Below are positions 20,036 through 31,104 of a stretch of 64,000 nucleotides of DNA, in pieces (the stretch's first letter is position 1; each line of letters begins with the position of its first letter). The notes beneath the pieces are model-generated. The model was given only the letters and a program-made list of their open reading frames with translations. It was not told the DNA's origin and searched no databases. This DNA comes from Tricholoma matsutake (lineage: Eukaryota > Basidiomycota > Agaricomycetes > Agaricales > Tricholomataceae). The stretch is from positions 16,004,337 to 16,068,336 of the forward strand of contig AP026538.1 in NCBI GenBank assembly GCA_026075535.2, read 5' to 3'. A program made the translations under genes and the position numbers.

Positions 20036-22517
20036 CTATCCTGGATCCCACACTAGTGGGGCGAACGACCCTAGTGCAGGGTTGTTGTCCAAAAATTTGT
20101 AGAAGCCTTTGACAGTGTCTGGGCTAGCACAAGTGTCTTTACAATCTACCTTATGGCAGACGCGTAGAATGTGATCCCGAGTTTGAATCTCGGGACTGAG
20201 GCACCAACATTGGTACTCCCCATCAAGGGAGAAACGATGATGATACTCCCCTATGGGAGCATGGCTAGTGATCATTCAAGTTGCATGGGAAGTGCCAGTG
20301 GTACTGTTTCCCATGACTTTCAACCAGGGCCCACCCTTGTGAATCGAGGGTAGAACTGGCTTTCCTCCCACTCCTTTGAGTTGGAGGAAATGCCATCTGC
20401 GATATGATGGTTCTGAGAACCGTGTGTGCCAATCCTTGCAAACCGCCTTTTCAACCTGGTTTTTAAGGTACTCTAGAGATGTCCGAGGGTGTCTGCCCAC
20501 AGAGATCTTGGTAGATGTAGCTACATCGTGAGCCTTCTTGTGCACATTCCACTCAAATTTGGAGGGGACATGCCAGAATGTAATGTTCCTCTCCTCGTCC
20601 CTGGCTAGCCAGGGGTGAAGTGAGCGACAAGCGTCCAGAGCAAAGACTTGCCCAGAACGTGGTCTCGGATCGACAAGGGACTCGATGCCCACAGTAGAGT
20701 CCGAGAAGATCACCAACTTTTTGCATCCCTTGCTGCATGCAGCAGAGACACCCAACTGGAGAGTGAAGAGTTCTACTTCTGGGGGGGTTCTCCTCCCAGA
20801 AGCTGAGACAATGCGGTCTACTTGTTCACCTAGTCCGAAGACAAGAGCAAATGCAACAGCTTGGAATTTAGCATTGGTGGGCACTGAGGTGTCCACTGTG
20901 ACAATGAGAGTGTCAGCCTCCACCTGGGCTTTGTCAAGGTCACTCCTATATGACTGCCTCACCTCCTCCTCCTTGGAGGTGAGGCGATGAGAGGAGAAGC
21001 GAGTGGGGAATAGATCCTTCACCCTGTTCCCAGGTGTGTTTTCTTCCCTGAAGGGGTCGAATTCATCATCCGGTACAAGAGCCAGTGCTGTCGCAGACGC
21101 AACTGATGGGCCTTGTAGTGTGAGTGTGTTGAGCACATCGCCTCCCCAGAGCCCTAGGCCATGAGGGTGGGTCGTGCCAATGTGTTTCGCTCCTAAGATT
21201 GCTCTTAGGGGGTGGGATGGGGCCAGCAGGGGGGTTCTGAATGCCCCTCTATCGACCAATCTATGCAGTAACAGCTGCATAGGTAGCAGTCCTGCAATAC
21301 TCTCCAGTCCACCAATAGGGGTAGTACGAAAGGCACCGAGGATCCAGCATGCAGCAATGGACTGCACCTGGGCCAATATCTTGATGACACCCTTGACGCG
21401 AGCGCCTTTGAAGTGCCAAAGTTGTAGTCCATATGTCATAATAGGTACGACACATGAATGGTAAATGAGGCGTTTCTGCATGGGAGTTAACCCTCTAACA
21501 GAATTGCCGAGCATTCACATAGCCCTCGCTGTGGTGATTGCTTTGGTGGAGTAGAAACGTGTGTGCTCCTTGAAAGAGAGTTTGCAATTGAAAAAGAACC
21601 CCAGGTACCTCCAGGTGACCTTGGGTTTGAGAGGCGTGTTGCCCATGTATGAGGCAAATCCTAAGTCTATTGGTAGAGGAGTGAAGCTCCTCGACCTGGA
21701 AAAATGGAAAATCTCTGACTTGTCATATTCCAGGACAAGTCTGAGGGAGGTGAAGGCTTGGAAGATCCAGCCATACACTTTTTTGAGAAGGGGGATATTG
21801 TCCTCCAACTGTGCAGAGCAGGCGATGAGGGTCCCATCGTCCATGTACGACATGAGGTTGACATCTCTGCTGACCTCACTTCTTCTGAAGAGTTTCATAA
21901 TGGGCGTTAGGTATAATGCCAATAGGACAGGGGACAAGGCTGATCCTTGCCCCACCCCCACATCTGCTGCAAAGGAGCCAGAAGAGAAGGTGTTCCATTT
22001 GTAAGTCGTTTTGTGACCAACAAGATATGAATGGAAGAAGTTCACTACTTGCACAGGGAAGCCCAACTGAGAGATAATCTCCAGCAGAACCTGGTGGTTC
22101 AAGGAGGGGAAGAATTGAGCAATGTCGAATGCGACAACACTTGTTTTGAGTCCTTGGGCCCATCCCGCCCTCACGAGATGGGTCAGGTAGATTCCTGCGT
22201 CCTCTGTGGAACACTGGGTGATGCCTCCAAACTGGTTTTCCTCGAAGGCTTCATGAGCTACTCCATCAAATTGAAGCTGTCTGGACAGCATCTTCTTGAC
22301 CAATTTTCCCAAAGTGTTCAGTAGCACAATGGGCCTGAATGACTTCGGAGTGGAATAATTAGGTTTCCCTGGTTTCGGGATGATTACCGACAGGGATTCC
22401 TTAAAGTGTGCTGGCCAATGACCAGCAGTGATGCATGCCTCGGCAATGTGGGTGATGAGACCTGCCACCTCCAGGTTGCTACACCAGTGTTTAAGGTATG
22501 ACCATGTCACATGATTG
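20036..22517 (-). pseudogene. L4 ORF2: RT and complete RNase H part
   Basis: Best-preserved C-terminal half of ORF2. RT: SVIIPKPGKPNYSTPK, VVAFDIAQFFPSLNH, GVGQGSALSPVLLALYL, LMSYMDDGTLI. A TGA at 21514-21512 interrupts ARAM-MLGNSVRGL. RNase H: VTVDTSVPTNAKFQAVAFAL, SGRRTPPEVELFTLQLG, VIFSDSTVGIESL, FEWNVHKKAHDVATS. A second TGA near 20275, at a site that is CGA (Arg) in relatives, is followed by MITSHAPIGEYHHRFSL and the Cys/His tail ending WDPG. The DNA is otherwise collinear, with no frameshift in this segment. Confidence 0.9.
22506..22517. repeat. Target-site duplication of B5 (left)
   Basis: gtcacatgattg at 22506-22517 is repeated as gtaacatgattg at 24780-24791, with one mismatch. The LINE coding sequence (GPxHVT / HVTWSYLKHWC) is continuous across it. 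Confidence 0.88.
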
Positions 22518-24779
22518 CACACTCCTTGACTTGTTACAACCACCATAAACAGTGGTAAACATTCCTGCTTCATGTTGGTAGCAACATCGAGACTGCAATT
22601 TTTGTCCGATTTTCGATTGGATTTCACCATCACAAACGCTCTCGGCGTCTCCAGGCCTGGCCTGATTTGCTAAGAGATCCATCCATCCGATCTCCATGGA
22701 TGCCCCGGTCATTGTTTTTGACAATGGCTGCTATTTGTCTCGTTCCCCTGTGCTTTGAGGATCCTGGCTAGGTGAGTGGTGTCTATGAAAGAGTAGTCTA
22801 GGTCCCTAGGGGGGCTTAGAGTGGGTGTGGTATGCCTGCTTCAATGCTCACCCAAGTCGATGCACTCGTTTAGTTGGGGGAGGTCTGGGTTAGGGGAAAG
22901 GACACCTACACTGGATTGCTGGTTGTCTGGGAGGCTTCCAGCCTCCATGCTCTGGGTTTCTACTACTAGAGACATGTTACACTGACTACCCATTGGAATA
23001 CATCATTGTTAAAAGGGGCCGGGCGATGGTGCCCCCTGATTGCTAGGTTTAAGCGCCTGCCAAAGTGTGCTATCACACTTTGGGCAGCACTTATAAATAC
23101 TTTGGTGGCTGCTTTTCACCACCAAATCTCTACCTCCAGTGCTCACTCCTCTGGGGTGTTATGACCCGGGTTCAATCTTCTCCCACCAGGCTACAGGATG
23201 TGTGGCCTGTTCCCCCCTCGGAGCATTCGGAGGCAGTATCAGGTGGACCCAGAATAGAGATAAGGGACCAACTGTTATCGATGGCACACTACGTATCTTG
23301 ATTTCTACTATCATCTACTAGCATTAACTTTCTCTCAATGCCTAAATGGTGAACCAGAGACCAAACACCATGCTGGGGTCTACACAACCCCTCCCTGAAT
23401 ACAGGCGACATCTATGATGATGACGTCCAAGACTATGACACCCAGTACGAACAAGACGATCCGGAGGTAGCTATTGCCCTAATGGCAGTTAGAGATCTAT
23501 GGGCCAGAGAAGACCTCTCCGACCCTGACAATGACAAGGATTCTCTTGCTATGCAAGAGGCCCTGAATTACGCCGAGAGCAGCCCCAAGCTTGCCTCGAG
23601 GCAAACGATTGACCATGTGCTGTGGGTGCAGGATGTCCATGTCACACATAAATGATGGACTCACAGTCTCGAATGCGAGGACATGTATACTCAGGAGCTC
23701 AGCATGGCTGAGCTCTTCTATCTGGAGGCATCCCCTGCCCCGTTACCGCCTTTGCCCCCCATCCCTGAGTTGGTGGAGGATGAAGTGCCACTATCTGTGA
23801 ATGAGAGGTTGGAAATCAAAGCCACCTCTCATGCCATGCTACACCAACTCGACGTGATGACCATGTTTGTTGGTACCGTCTGTACGTCCGCCATTCCCCC
23901 TGCAGAGAGGAACACATGGCGCCAAATGGCCTGGGAGTTATTCACAACCACCTGGCAACTGTCTGAGACAATGTCGGCAGAACTAGCAGCTGCTCCGACA
24001 CCTCTGGATCTCACATCTCCGGCAGCCTTCTGGGCTTCCTACGTGGCCATGCACATTGCTCAATCAGAGCCTCAATCTGGGGAACCCTCATCCCCAGCAT
24101 GGCGCTGTCATCCTCGAGGTCCTCGAGGACAGCAGCGCTGCAACTAGTACAAGGGCCTATCCCCCTCTACATTCACGGCCACCAAGTAACTGGTGGCCAT
24201 TATTGGGATGGTGACATGGTGTCACCTCCCTATACCTTCCCCCCGCTGTGGGGGGGACAATGTCATCGAGTGCATGCACATGTTTGCATTTGCTCGAGGG
24301 GGGCCTTGGCCCCCTACTTACAGCGGTCACGGTGAATAACCAGGTGAACAACCACCCACCTCGTTACTGTCACTCATGCACAACACAGTGATGGTCCACC
24401 TCATTCGTCTGGGGTGGTCAATCCTCATTGGCTGGAAATACGCAGACGGTTATTCCTCCTGAAAGGGGGGATTTATGGTGAATTAACACTGCTGCGCCTG
24501 GTCTGACTTTGGTCGGACATGTGACTGGGGGACTGTTTTGCTCCAGTGGGCGATCTAATGGCTAGCTTTGGGAGGGGGGGGCTCCCCCTCCAGATTATTG
24601 CCTTTCCTGGCTGAGAGGCCAACGTCTGTGGCACTGCCCACCTAAAGTGGCTAAAATGAGGACCTGGGTAGGAGATGAACGAGGGGAAGCGTAGTTATAG
24701 TAGTACCCAAGTTTGTATCCTGCTCCACGGACTGCGATCGAGCCCCGCATTATAAATTGTTGACCCAAAAAAAAAAAAA
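22518..24779 (+). mobile_element. B5: full-length B element nested in L4
   Basis: Complete copy: 5' terminus ctccttgac at 22522, leader with gctaggtgagtg, palindrome near 23051-23092 with a TATA-like box after it, ORF 23338-24147, GC-rich palindromes in the 3' region (ccttccccccgctgtggggg near 24236 and gggggccttggccccc near 24299), conserved tail and poly(A) at 24767-24779. It has a 12-bp TSD. Length is about 2.26 kb. Confidence 0.93.
23338..24147 (+). pseudogene. B-family acidic ORF (B5), two TGA stops
   Basis: A 269-codon frame from ATG 23338 to TAG 24145-24147, interrupted only by TGA at 23350-23352 and by TGA in the 'HK-WTHS' position (about 23653). Both are CGA (Arg) in sister copies. 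Order of segments: acidic GDIYDDDVQDYDTQYEQDDP, AVRDLWAREDLSDP, SPKLASRQTID, a Pro-rich stretch PAPLPPLPPIPELVEDEVPL, helical HQLDVMTMFVGT, AERNTWRQMAWELFTTTWQL and a basic Ser/Pro tail ending RGPRGQQRCN. No known domain is recognised. It is not RT, EN or a CCHC protein. Confidence 0.8.
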
Positions 24780-25540
24780 GTAACATGATTGGGACCTGGA
24801 GCGGACTGGGAAGAACATGCATTGAGCACTTCTTTCATTTCCATAATGGAGAACAGGACCCAGGCCCTTTCAGGCACCGGATACAGATCATCTAACATGC
24901 TCAGATTGACTACTCGATCTGAGGCAGCATTGTATGAGCCGTCAAGGGCAGCCCAGAGGGAATCCAGATCGTTGCATGGCTCCCCCCAATAGGAGATTGC
25001 CTCGTATGATGGCAGGTTTCTTTGACAAGTCCAGGACATCAGGTCCCAGGGTTGTCTGTTCATAGTGGCCACTTCTTGGATGCAATCATCAAAGAAATCC
25101 CGTTTTGCATGTCGCATGACCTTGCGATATTGCTTCCAGTCCTCCTCATCTTGAGTGGCTCTGTAAGCGTCTAGTGCCCCCTTGCATTCGTCTGTCCACC
25201 ATCCTTTGGACGACTTGCCTAGGCGAGATTGCTTCGCATGGTTATCCCATGCCTTGTTTAAAATTGCTGATATTGCCAAAACAACATCATCAATTTCTGC
25301 CAATGTATTGCTGTGCCACTGGAGCCACGGATTTAAAGCGGAGGAGACAGCATCAAGGTACGATGCTTCCTCCTCGGATCCTTTTTTGAGCGACCACTTG
25401 GTAACCGGAACCAGGGATCACGGACCAGGTAGTGTCAGTGTCAGGGGAGCATGGTCAGACGTGCCCCTGGCTTCTGGAACTATGTTGCAGTACAGCACGA
25501 ATCTCAGATCCGTGGGTACAAACATCAGATCGATCACCAT
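24780..25540 (-). pseudogene. L4 ORF2: endonuclease-RT linker segment
   Basis: Continues L4 beyond B5. It reads ILNKAWDNHAKQSRLGKSSK, GWWTDECKGALDAYRATQDE and ALDGSYNAASDRVV, up to SQSAPGPNHVT at the B5 site. The endonuclease C-terminal SDHAPLTLTLPGP segment is near 25430-25460, separated by a frameshift. It is cut at about 25540 where B6 begins. Confidence 0.85.
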
Positions 25541-25545
25541 CAACA

Positions 25546-27708
25546 CTCCTTGACTTGTTACAACCACCATAAACAGTAGTAAACACCTCTGCTCAATGTT
25601 GCCAGCGACGTCAACACTCCAATTTTTGTCCGATTTTCGATCGGATTTCGCCATCACGAACGCTCTCAGCGTCTCCAGGCCTGGCCTGATTTGCTAAGAG
25701 ATCCGTCCATCCAATCTCCAGGGATGTCTTGGTCATTGTTTTCAACAGTGACTGCTATCTGTCTTGTTCCCCCTGGGCTTCGAGGATCCTGACTAGGTGA
25801 GTGTTGTCAATGAAACAGTAGTCTGGGTCCCCATGGGGGCTTAGAGTGGGTGTGGGATGCCTGCTTCAATGCTCGCCCAAGTTGACGCATCCATTTAGTT
25901 GGGGGAGGTCTGGCTTAGGAGGAGGGACATTCTCACTGGACTGCTGGTTGTCTGGGAGGCTTCCAGCCTCCATACTCTGTGAGTTTCTACTACTAGAGAC
26001 ATGCTACACTGACTACCCATCAGAATACACCATCATTAAAAAGGGGCCGGGTGATGGTGCCCCCTGGCAGCTAGGCCTACACTTTGGTGGCCACTTCCCA
26101 CCACCATCTCTCTACCTCCGGTGCTCACTCTTCTAGGGTGGTATGACCTGGGTTCAATCTTGTTCCACTAGGCAGCGGGATGTGCGGCTTGCTAGCCCCC
26201 TTGGAGCATTCGGAGGTTGCATCGGGTGGACCTGGAATAGAGATAAGGGGCCATCTGTTATCGCTTACATGCTACGTATCTTGACTTCTACCATCACCTA
26301 CTCGTGCTAACTTACACTCAATGCCTAAATGGCAAACCAGAGTCTATCCACCGCACCGGGGCCTACATGACCCCTCCCTGATCACAGGCAACATCTTTGA
26401 TGATGATGTCCAAGACTACAACACCCAGTGCAAACAGAACGAATCAGATGTAGCTACTGCACTAAGGGCAGTTAGAGATATATGGGCTGGGGAAAACCTC
26501 TCCAACCCTGACAATGACAATGATGACGATTCTCTTGCTATGCAGGAGGCTCTCATGTATGCCAAGGGAGGGCCCAGGCTCTCCTCAAGAAAGACGATCA
26601 ATTGTGTACAATGGGCACAAGGTGTCGATGTCGAGCACAAGCGATGGACTCGCAGCCTCCCACAAGAGGATGCATACTCACAGGAGCTCAGCATAGCTGA
26701 GCTCCTTTATCCAGAGGCATCCCCTGCCCCATCACCGCCTTTGCCCCCCATCCCTGAGTTGGTGGAGGACAAAGTGCCGTTATCAAGGGATGAGAGGCTG
26801 GAAACATCCATGTGTCTGCGGTTCCTCTCAACAAGAGGAACTCTTGGTGCCAGATGGCGTGGGAGCTCTTCACCACCACCTGGCAATTTTCAGAGAGCAT
26901 GATGGAGTCGCTTCGGGCGGCATCAGCTCCTCTAGACCTTATGTCTGCGGCAGCCTTCCAGGCTTCCTATGAGGCGATGATAGCGGCCCAGTCTGCTCCA
27001 CCAGCAACAGAGCCACCAACTGGGGAACCCTTGTCCCCGGAATGGCACCATCATCCTTGTGGGCCTTGCCAACGACCGCACCGAGCTTGATGAAGGGGAC
27101 CACCCCTTCTTAACACCACCCACCAAATGTCTGGGGGCCATTGTCAGGATGGTGGCAATATGCCACCTCCCTTTACCTTCCTCCCACTGTGGGGGGGATG
27201 TTGTCATCGAGTGCATGCTCAGAGGGGTGTATGCTCGAGGGGGGCCTCAGCCCCCTACCTATGGTAGTTCCGGTGAGTAACCAGCTGCCTCGTTACTGTC
27301 ACTCGTGCATGGCCACGGTGATGGTCCACCTCACTCACCTGGGGTGGTCAACCCTTGTTGTCTGGTGAAGGACAGTTAATCTTCCTGCAAGGGAGGATTT
27401 ACAGTGAATTGACACTGCTTGCGCCTGATCTGACTTTGGTCGGATATGTGGCCGGGGGGACCGAGATAGCACCAGATGGCAAACTAAGGGCTAGCTTCTG
27501 CAGAGGGGCCCCCCCTCTACAGATTATTGCCTTTCCTGGCTGAGAGGCCAATGCTGGTATGCCCGCCATAACATGGCTTCTGCAAGGGACCTGGTGTGGG
27601 ATGTGGGCAGAGGGAATGCGTAGTCTTAGTAGTACCTCTGTTTGTATCTTGACCTGCGGACTGTGAGCAAGCCCCACGTCATAAATAATGATCCAAAAAA
27701 AAAAAAAA
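25546..27708 (+). mobile_element. B6: B element with poly(A)
   Basis: Starts at the family terminus (ctccttgacttgttac, 25546) and ends in poly(A) 27695-27708. Leader, ORF start 26321 and GC palindromes are present; the leader palindrome seen in other copies is deleted here (near 26080). No TSD: the bases after poly(A) belong to B7. The local L4 endonuclease is partly missing. Confidence 0.88.
26321..27090 (+). pseudogene. B-family acidic ORF (B6), internal deletion
   Basis: Starts MPKWQTRVYPPHRGLHDPSL and stays open through SRDERLE at about 26800 with no stop. A deletion removes the conserved IAATSHAM...FVGT segment and shifts the frame. The second half continues as RNSWCQMAWELFTTTWQFSE, then DLMSAAAFQASYEAM and a basic Pro/His tail. 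Sequence here is more divergent than between B5 and B9, yet the hydrophobic and Trp positions are kept. Confidence 0.75.
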
Positions 27709-29608
27709 CATGGGGGCTTAGAGCGGGTGTGGGATGCCTGCTTCAATGCTTGCCCAAGTAGAAGCACTCATTTGGCTGGGGGAGGTCTGGCTTAGGGGGA
27801 GGGACATTTTTACTGGACTGCTGGTCGTCTCTGGGGCTTCCAACCTCCATGCTATGTGAGTCACTACTACTAGGGACAAGCTACACTGACTACCTGTTGG
27901 AATACACCGTCGCTAAAAGGGGCCAGGTGACGGTGCCCCCTGATAGCTAGGTCGATGCTCTGGTGGCCACATTTCACCACTGACTCCTCACCTCCAGTGC
28001 TCACTCCTCTGGGGTGTTATGACCCGGGTTCAATCTTCTCCCACCAGGCAACAGGATGCGTGGTCTGTTCGCCCCCTCAGAGCATTTGGAGGCTGTATCA
28101 GGTGGACCCAGAATGAAGATAAGGGACCAACCATTATCGATGTCACGCTACATACCTTGATCTCTTCCATCATCTACTAGTGCTAACTCACTCTCTATGC
28201 CCAAATGCTGAATTAGAGACCATCCACCATGCCGGGGGCTTCACGCCCCCCTCCTGATTATGGGTGACATCTTTGATGATGACGTCCAAGACTACGACAC
28301 CCAGTACAAACGAGACGATCCAGAGGTAGCAGCTGCCCTAAAGGCAGTTAGAGATCTATGGGCCAGAGAAGACCTCTTCAACCCTGAAGATGATGAGGAC
28401 TCTCTTGCTAGGCAGGAGGGCCTTGCTTCGAGGCAAACAATTGACCGTGTACTGTGGGCGCAAGATGTCCACATCATGCACAAATGACTGACTCGCAGTT
28501 TCGGACATGAGGATGTATATACACAAGAGCTCGGCATTGCTGAGCTCCTTTATCCGGAGGCATCCCCTGCCCCGTCACCACCTTTGCCCTCCATCCCCGA
28601 GTTGGTGGAGGATGAAGTGCCATTATGTGTGAATGAGAGGCTGGAAATTGCAGCCACCTCTCATACCATGCTACATCAACTGGATGCAATGACCATGTTT
28701 GTTGGTACCGTCCATGTGTCCACCGTTTCTCCTGCAGAGAGGAATGCATGGTGCCAAATGGCCTGGGATTTATTCACGGCCACCTGGCGATTGTCTGAGA
28801 CAATGTCAGCGGAGCTAGCTGCCGCCGTGACACCTCTCGATCTCACATCACCAGCAGCTTTCCAAGCTTCCTATGCAGCGATGCTAGCTGCTCGATCAGA
28901 GCCTCAATCTGGGGAACCCTCGTCCCCAGCATGGTGCTGTTGTCCTCGAGGTCCTCATGGACAGCAGCGCCGCAACTAGAACAGGGGCCTATGCCTCTGT
29001 ACTCACGCCCACCAAATGACTGGTGGCCGCTGTCAGGATGGTGGCATTTTGTTGCTACCCTATACCTTCCCCCCGCTGTGGGGGGGACGATATCATTGAG
29101 TGCATGCACCTTCTTGCATTTGCTCGAGGGGGGCCTTGGCCCCCTGCTTACAGTGGTTCCAGTGAATAACCAGGTGAACAACCAGCTGCCACATCACTGT
29201 TACTTGTGCACAACACAGTAATGGTCTACCTCATTCATCTGGGGTGGTCAACCCTTGTTGGCTGGAATTACTCAGATGGTTATTCCTCCCGCAAGGGGGG
29301 GTTTATGGTGAATTAACACTGCTGCGCCTGGTCTGACTTCGGTTGGACATGTGGCTGGGGGACCATTTTGCTCCAGTGGACGATCTAATTGGCTAGCCTC
29401 GGGAGGGGGGGCTCCCCCTCTGGATTATTGCCTTTCCTGGCTGAGAGGCCAATGTTTGTGGCACTGCCCACCTAAAGTGGCTAAAACAGGGACCTGGGTG
29501 GGAGATGGGCAAGGGGAATGCATAGATAGAGTAGTACCCGAGTTTGTACCCTGCTCCGCAGACTGTGTTTGAGCCCCGCATTATATATTCTGATCCAAAA
29601 AAAAAAAA
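27709..29608 (+). mobile_element. B7: 5'-truncated B element with poly(A)
   Basis: Begins directly after the B6 poly(A), inside the leader (catgggggcttagag), and runs through the ORF and 3' region to poly(A) at 29597-29608. No clear TSD. Its leader text resembles B4 (gcgggtgtggg, catttggctggggg), suggesting the same subfamily. Confidence 0.85.
28197..28979 (+). pseudogene. B-family acidic ORF (B7)
   Basis: A 260-codon frame from ATG 28197 to TAG 28977-28979, with a TGA near 28209 and one in the 'HK-LTRS' position near 28485. Otherwise it is collinear with the family: GDIFDDDVQDYDTQYKRDDP, a short deletion before LASRQTIDRVLW, QELGIAELLYPEASPAPSPP, NERLEIAATSHTML, AERNAWCQMAWDLFTATWRL, LTSPAAFQASYAAMLAARSE and a basic tail. 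It pairs most closely with B12. Confidence 0.8.
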
Positions 29609-29609
29609 C

Positions 29610-29689
29610 AAAAAATGCTAATGCATGCATGCGCTCGATGACAATGTCCCCCCCGCAGCGGGGAAGGGTGGCGACACTAGGAGGCTCTT
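29610..29689 (-). mobile_element. Small inverted piece of a B 3' region
   Basis: About 80 bases (aaaatgctaatgcatgca, gctcgatgacaatgtccccc, gcagcggggaagggtggcga) identical in type to part of B8 at 33370-33440, lying between the B7 poly(A) and the L4 endonuclease start. Confidence 0.7.
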
Positions 29690-29813
29690 GAATAAAAAGC
29701 AAATCGTAATCATCTACAAAATCTGCCAGTAGCGAGTCCATATATCCCCAATTACGGTTAACATTCTGACTAAATATTCATAACTGTGGGATAGATCTAA
29801 GTCTGTCCCTCAT
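29690..29813 (-). pseudogene. L4 ORF2 start (endonuclease N-terminus)
   Basis: Encodes the first endonuclease residues of ORF2 on the minus strand, including the YMDSLLADFVDDYDLLFIQE segment. The ATG is at 29813. In this copy the ORF1 stop TAA just upstream reads TAT, so ORF1 is fused in frame to ORF2. Confidence 0.8.
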
Positions 29814-29996
29814 ATACGCTTGGCCACCACATCCTGTGGGAAGGTAAGCAGGAGGGGGACGGGACGAACATCTCGCACTCACCTCGTTATAGCAAGCTTT
29901 GATCCAGTCATGGTCAAAGCGATGTTGTCCAAAATTACACCGATGATTGTCAGATGCGTGGTTCTTCCAGCAGTTGAGACACATAGCTGGGTGGGA
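29814..29996 (-). pseudogene. L4 ORF1 C-terminal fragment
   Basis: Last zinc knuckle of ORF1 (CLNCWKNHASDNHRCNFGQH) and the C-terminal segment DHDWIKACYNEVSARCSSRP. 5'-truncated at the L4 TSD. The stop codon is mutated to TAT. Confidence 0.82.
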
Positions 29997-30010
29997 GGGA
30001 TACAAGCCAT

Positions 30011-30256
30011 GAATGCAACTGTCAAAGCTGTTTGTTGATAACCAGTCATGCATGACTGTAGCAAAGAACCCAGAACATCATGGGTGGATGAAGCATTTAG
30101 ATTTGGCCTTCTATTGGTTGAGGGATATGGTGGAGCAGAAGATGATGATGCTGCACTATTTGCAAACCACTGAAATGCTGGCAGACTTATTGACAAAGGC
30201 ATTGACGAAACCTCAGGTGGAGAAATTGTGGACATTAATGAGGTTGGAGAATTAGG
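30011..30256 (+). pseudogene. Copia-1 RNase H, last part
   Basis: Continues the copia RNase H after L4: DNQSCMTVAKNPEHHGWMKH, LDLAFYWLRDMVEQK and the terminal TTEMLADLLTKALTKPQVEK, which is the standard end of copia polyproteins. A small frame difference exists at the L4 site. The stop is TAG at 30254-30256. Confidence 0.9.
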
Positions 30257-30289
30257 GGGAAGTAAATGGATTGAGCAAGTGTAAATTTA

Positions 30290-30301
30290 ATCAGGGGGAA
30301 G
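30290..30301 (+). promoter_or_regulatory. Copia-1 polypurine tract
   Basis: atcagggggaag lies immediately before the 3' LTR start tgttgaataca, the expected position of the plus-strand primer. Confidence 0.75.
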
Positions 30302-31086
30302 TGTTGAATACAGTGATGAAAGACTTGGTACATAGTCCAACAAACTTATTAAAATACTCGTTAGATTGTAGATATTAAGACACAACTTCGTTTACTTCAT
30401 ATCTCACTTCGTATTATAGCTATTACTTAGATTTTTGGACCCAGACGTAGGGGGTAATGCAGATGCGATATAGTGGACACTTAGTTTCACGTCTCGTGGT
30501 TTCCTGCCACAACAGGAACAAACAAAACCGGAATCCTACTATGTCTGGGAAACTAGACACAAGATTGAATTGGAATAAAGTGCTAAACACATTACTTTTT
30601 CTTTTTTTTTTGGATCAGAATTTATAACGCGGGGCTCGAATGCAGTCTGCGGAGCAGGAACAAACAAAGGTACTACTCTATCTATGCATTCCCTTCGCCT
30701 GCTTCCCAACCCAGGTCCCTGTTTTAGCCACTTTAGGTGGGCAGTGCCACAGACATTGTCCTCTCAGACAGGAAAGGCAATAATCCAGAGGGGGAGCCCC
30801 TCCCGAAGCTAGCCATTAGATTGCCCACTGGAGCAAAATGACCAGGTCCCCCAGCCACATATCCGACCAAAGTCAGATCAGGCGCAGCAGTGTTAATTCA
30901 CCATAAACCCCCCCTTGCGGGAGGAATAACCATCTGCATAATTCCAGCCAACAAGGATTGACCACCCCAGATGAGTGAGGTGGACCATCACCATGTCATG
31001 CATGAGTGACAGTAATGTGGCAGCTGGTTGTTCACCTGGTTATTCACCGGAACCACCATAGGCAGGGGGCCAAAGCCCCCCTCAAG

Positions 31087-31104
31087 AAAATGCTAATGCA
31101 TGCA
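31087..31104. repeat. Target-site duplication of B9 (left)
   Basis: aaaatgctaatgcatgca at 31087-31104 is repeated exactly at 33370-33387 at the end of the B9 poly(A), within B8. Confidence 0.92.

Larger units (their letters stand above)
19494..29996 (-). mobile_element. L4: LINE inserted in copia-1, containing B5 and a B6/B7 cluster
   Basis: Minus-strand L copy with an interrupted poly(T) at 19493-19511, a ~520-bp 3' UTR, a well-preserved RNase H-RT, part of the endonuclease, and the end of ORF1 at 29814-29996. It is 5'-truncated in ORF1 and bounded by an exact 14-bp TSD. B5 is nested at 22518-24779. A cluster of B6, B7 and a small inverted B piece replaces about 600 bp of the endonuclease. 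Confidence 0.9.

Noticed and set aside
24721..24767. Internal pol III promoter in B (gttcgagcccc resembles a B box)
   Set aside because: It lies at the extreme 3' end, some copies have gatcgagcccc, and no A box precedes it; the 3' position makes a promoter unlikely, though descent from a tRNA is possible.
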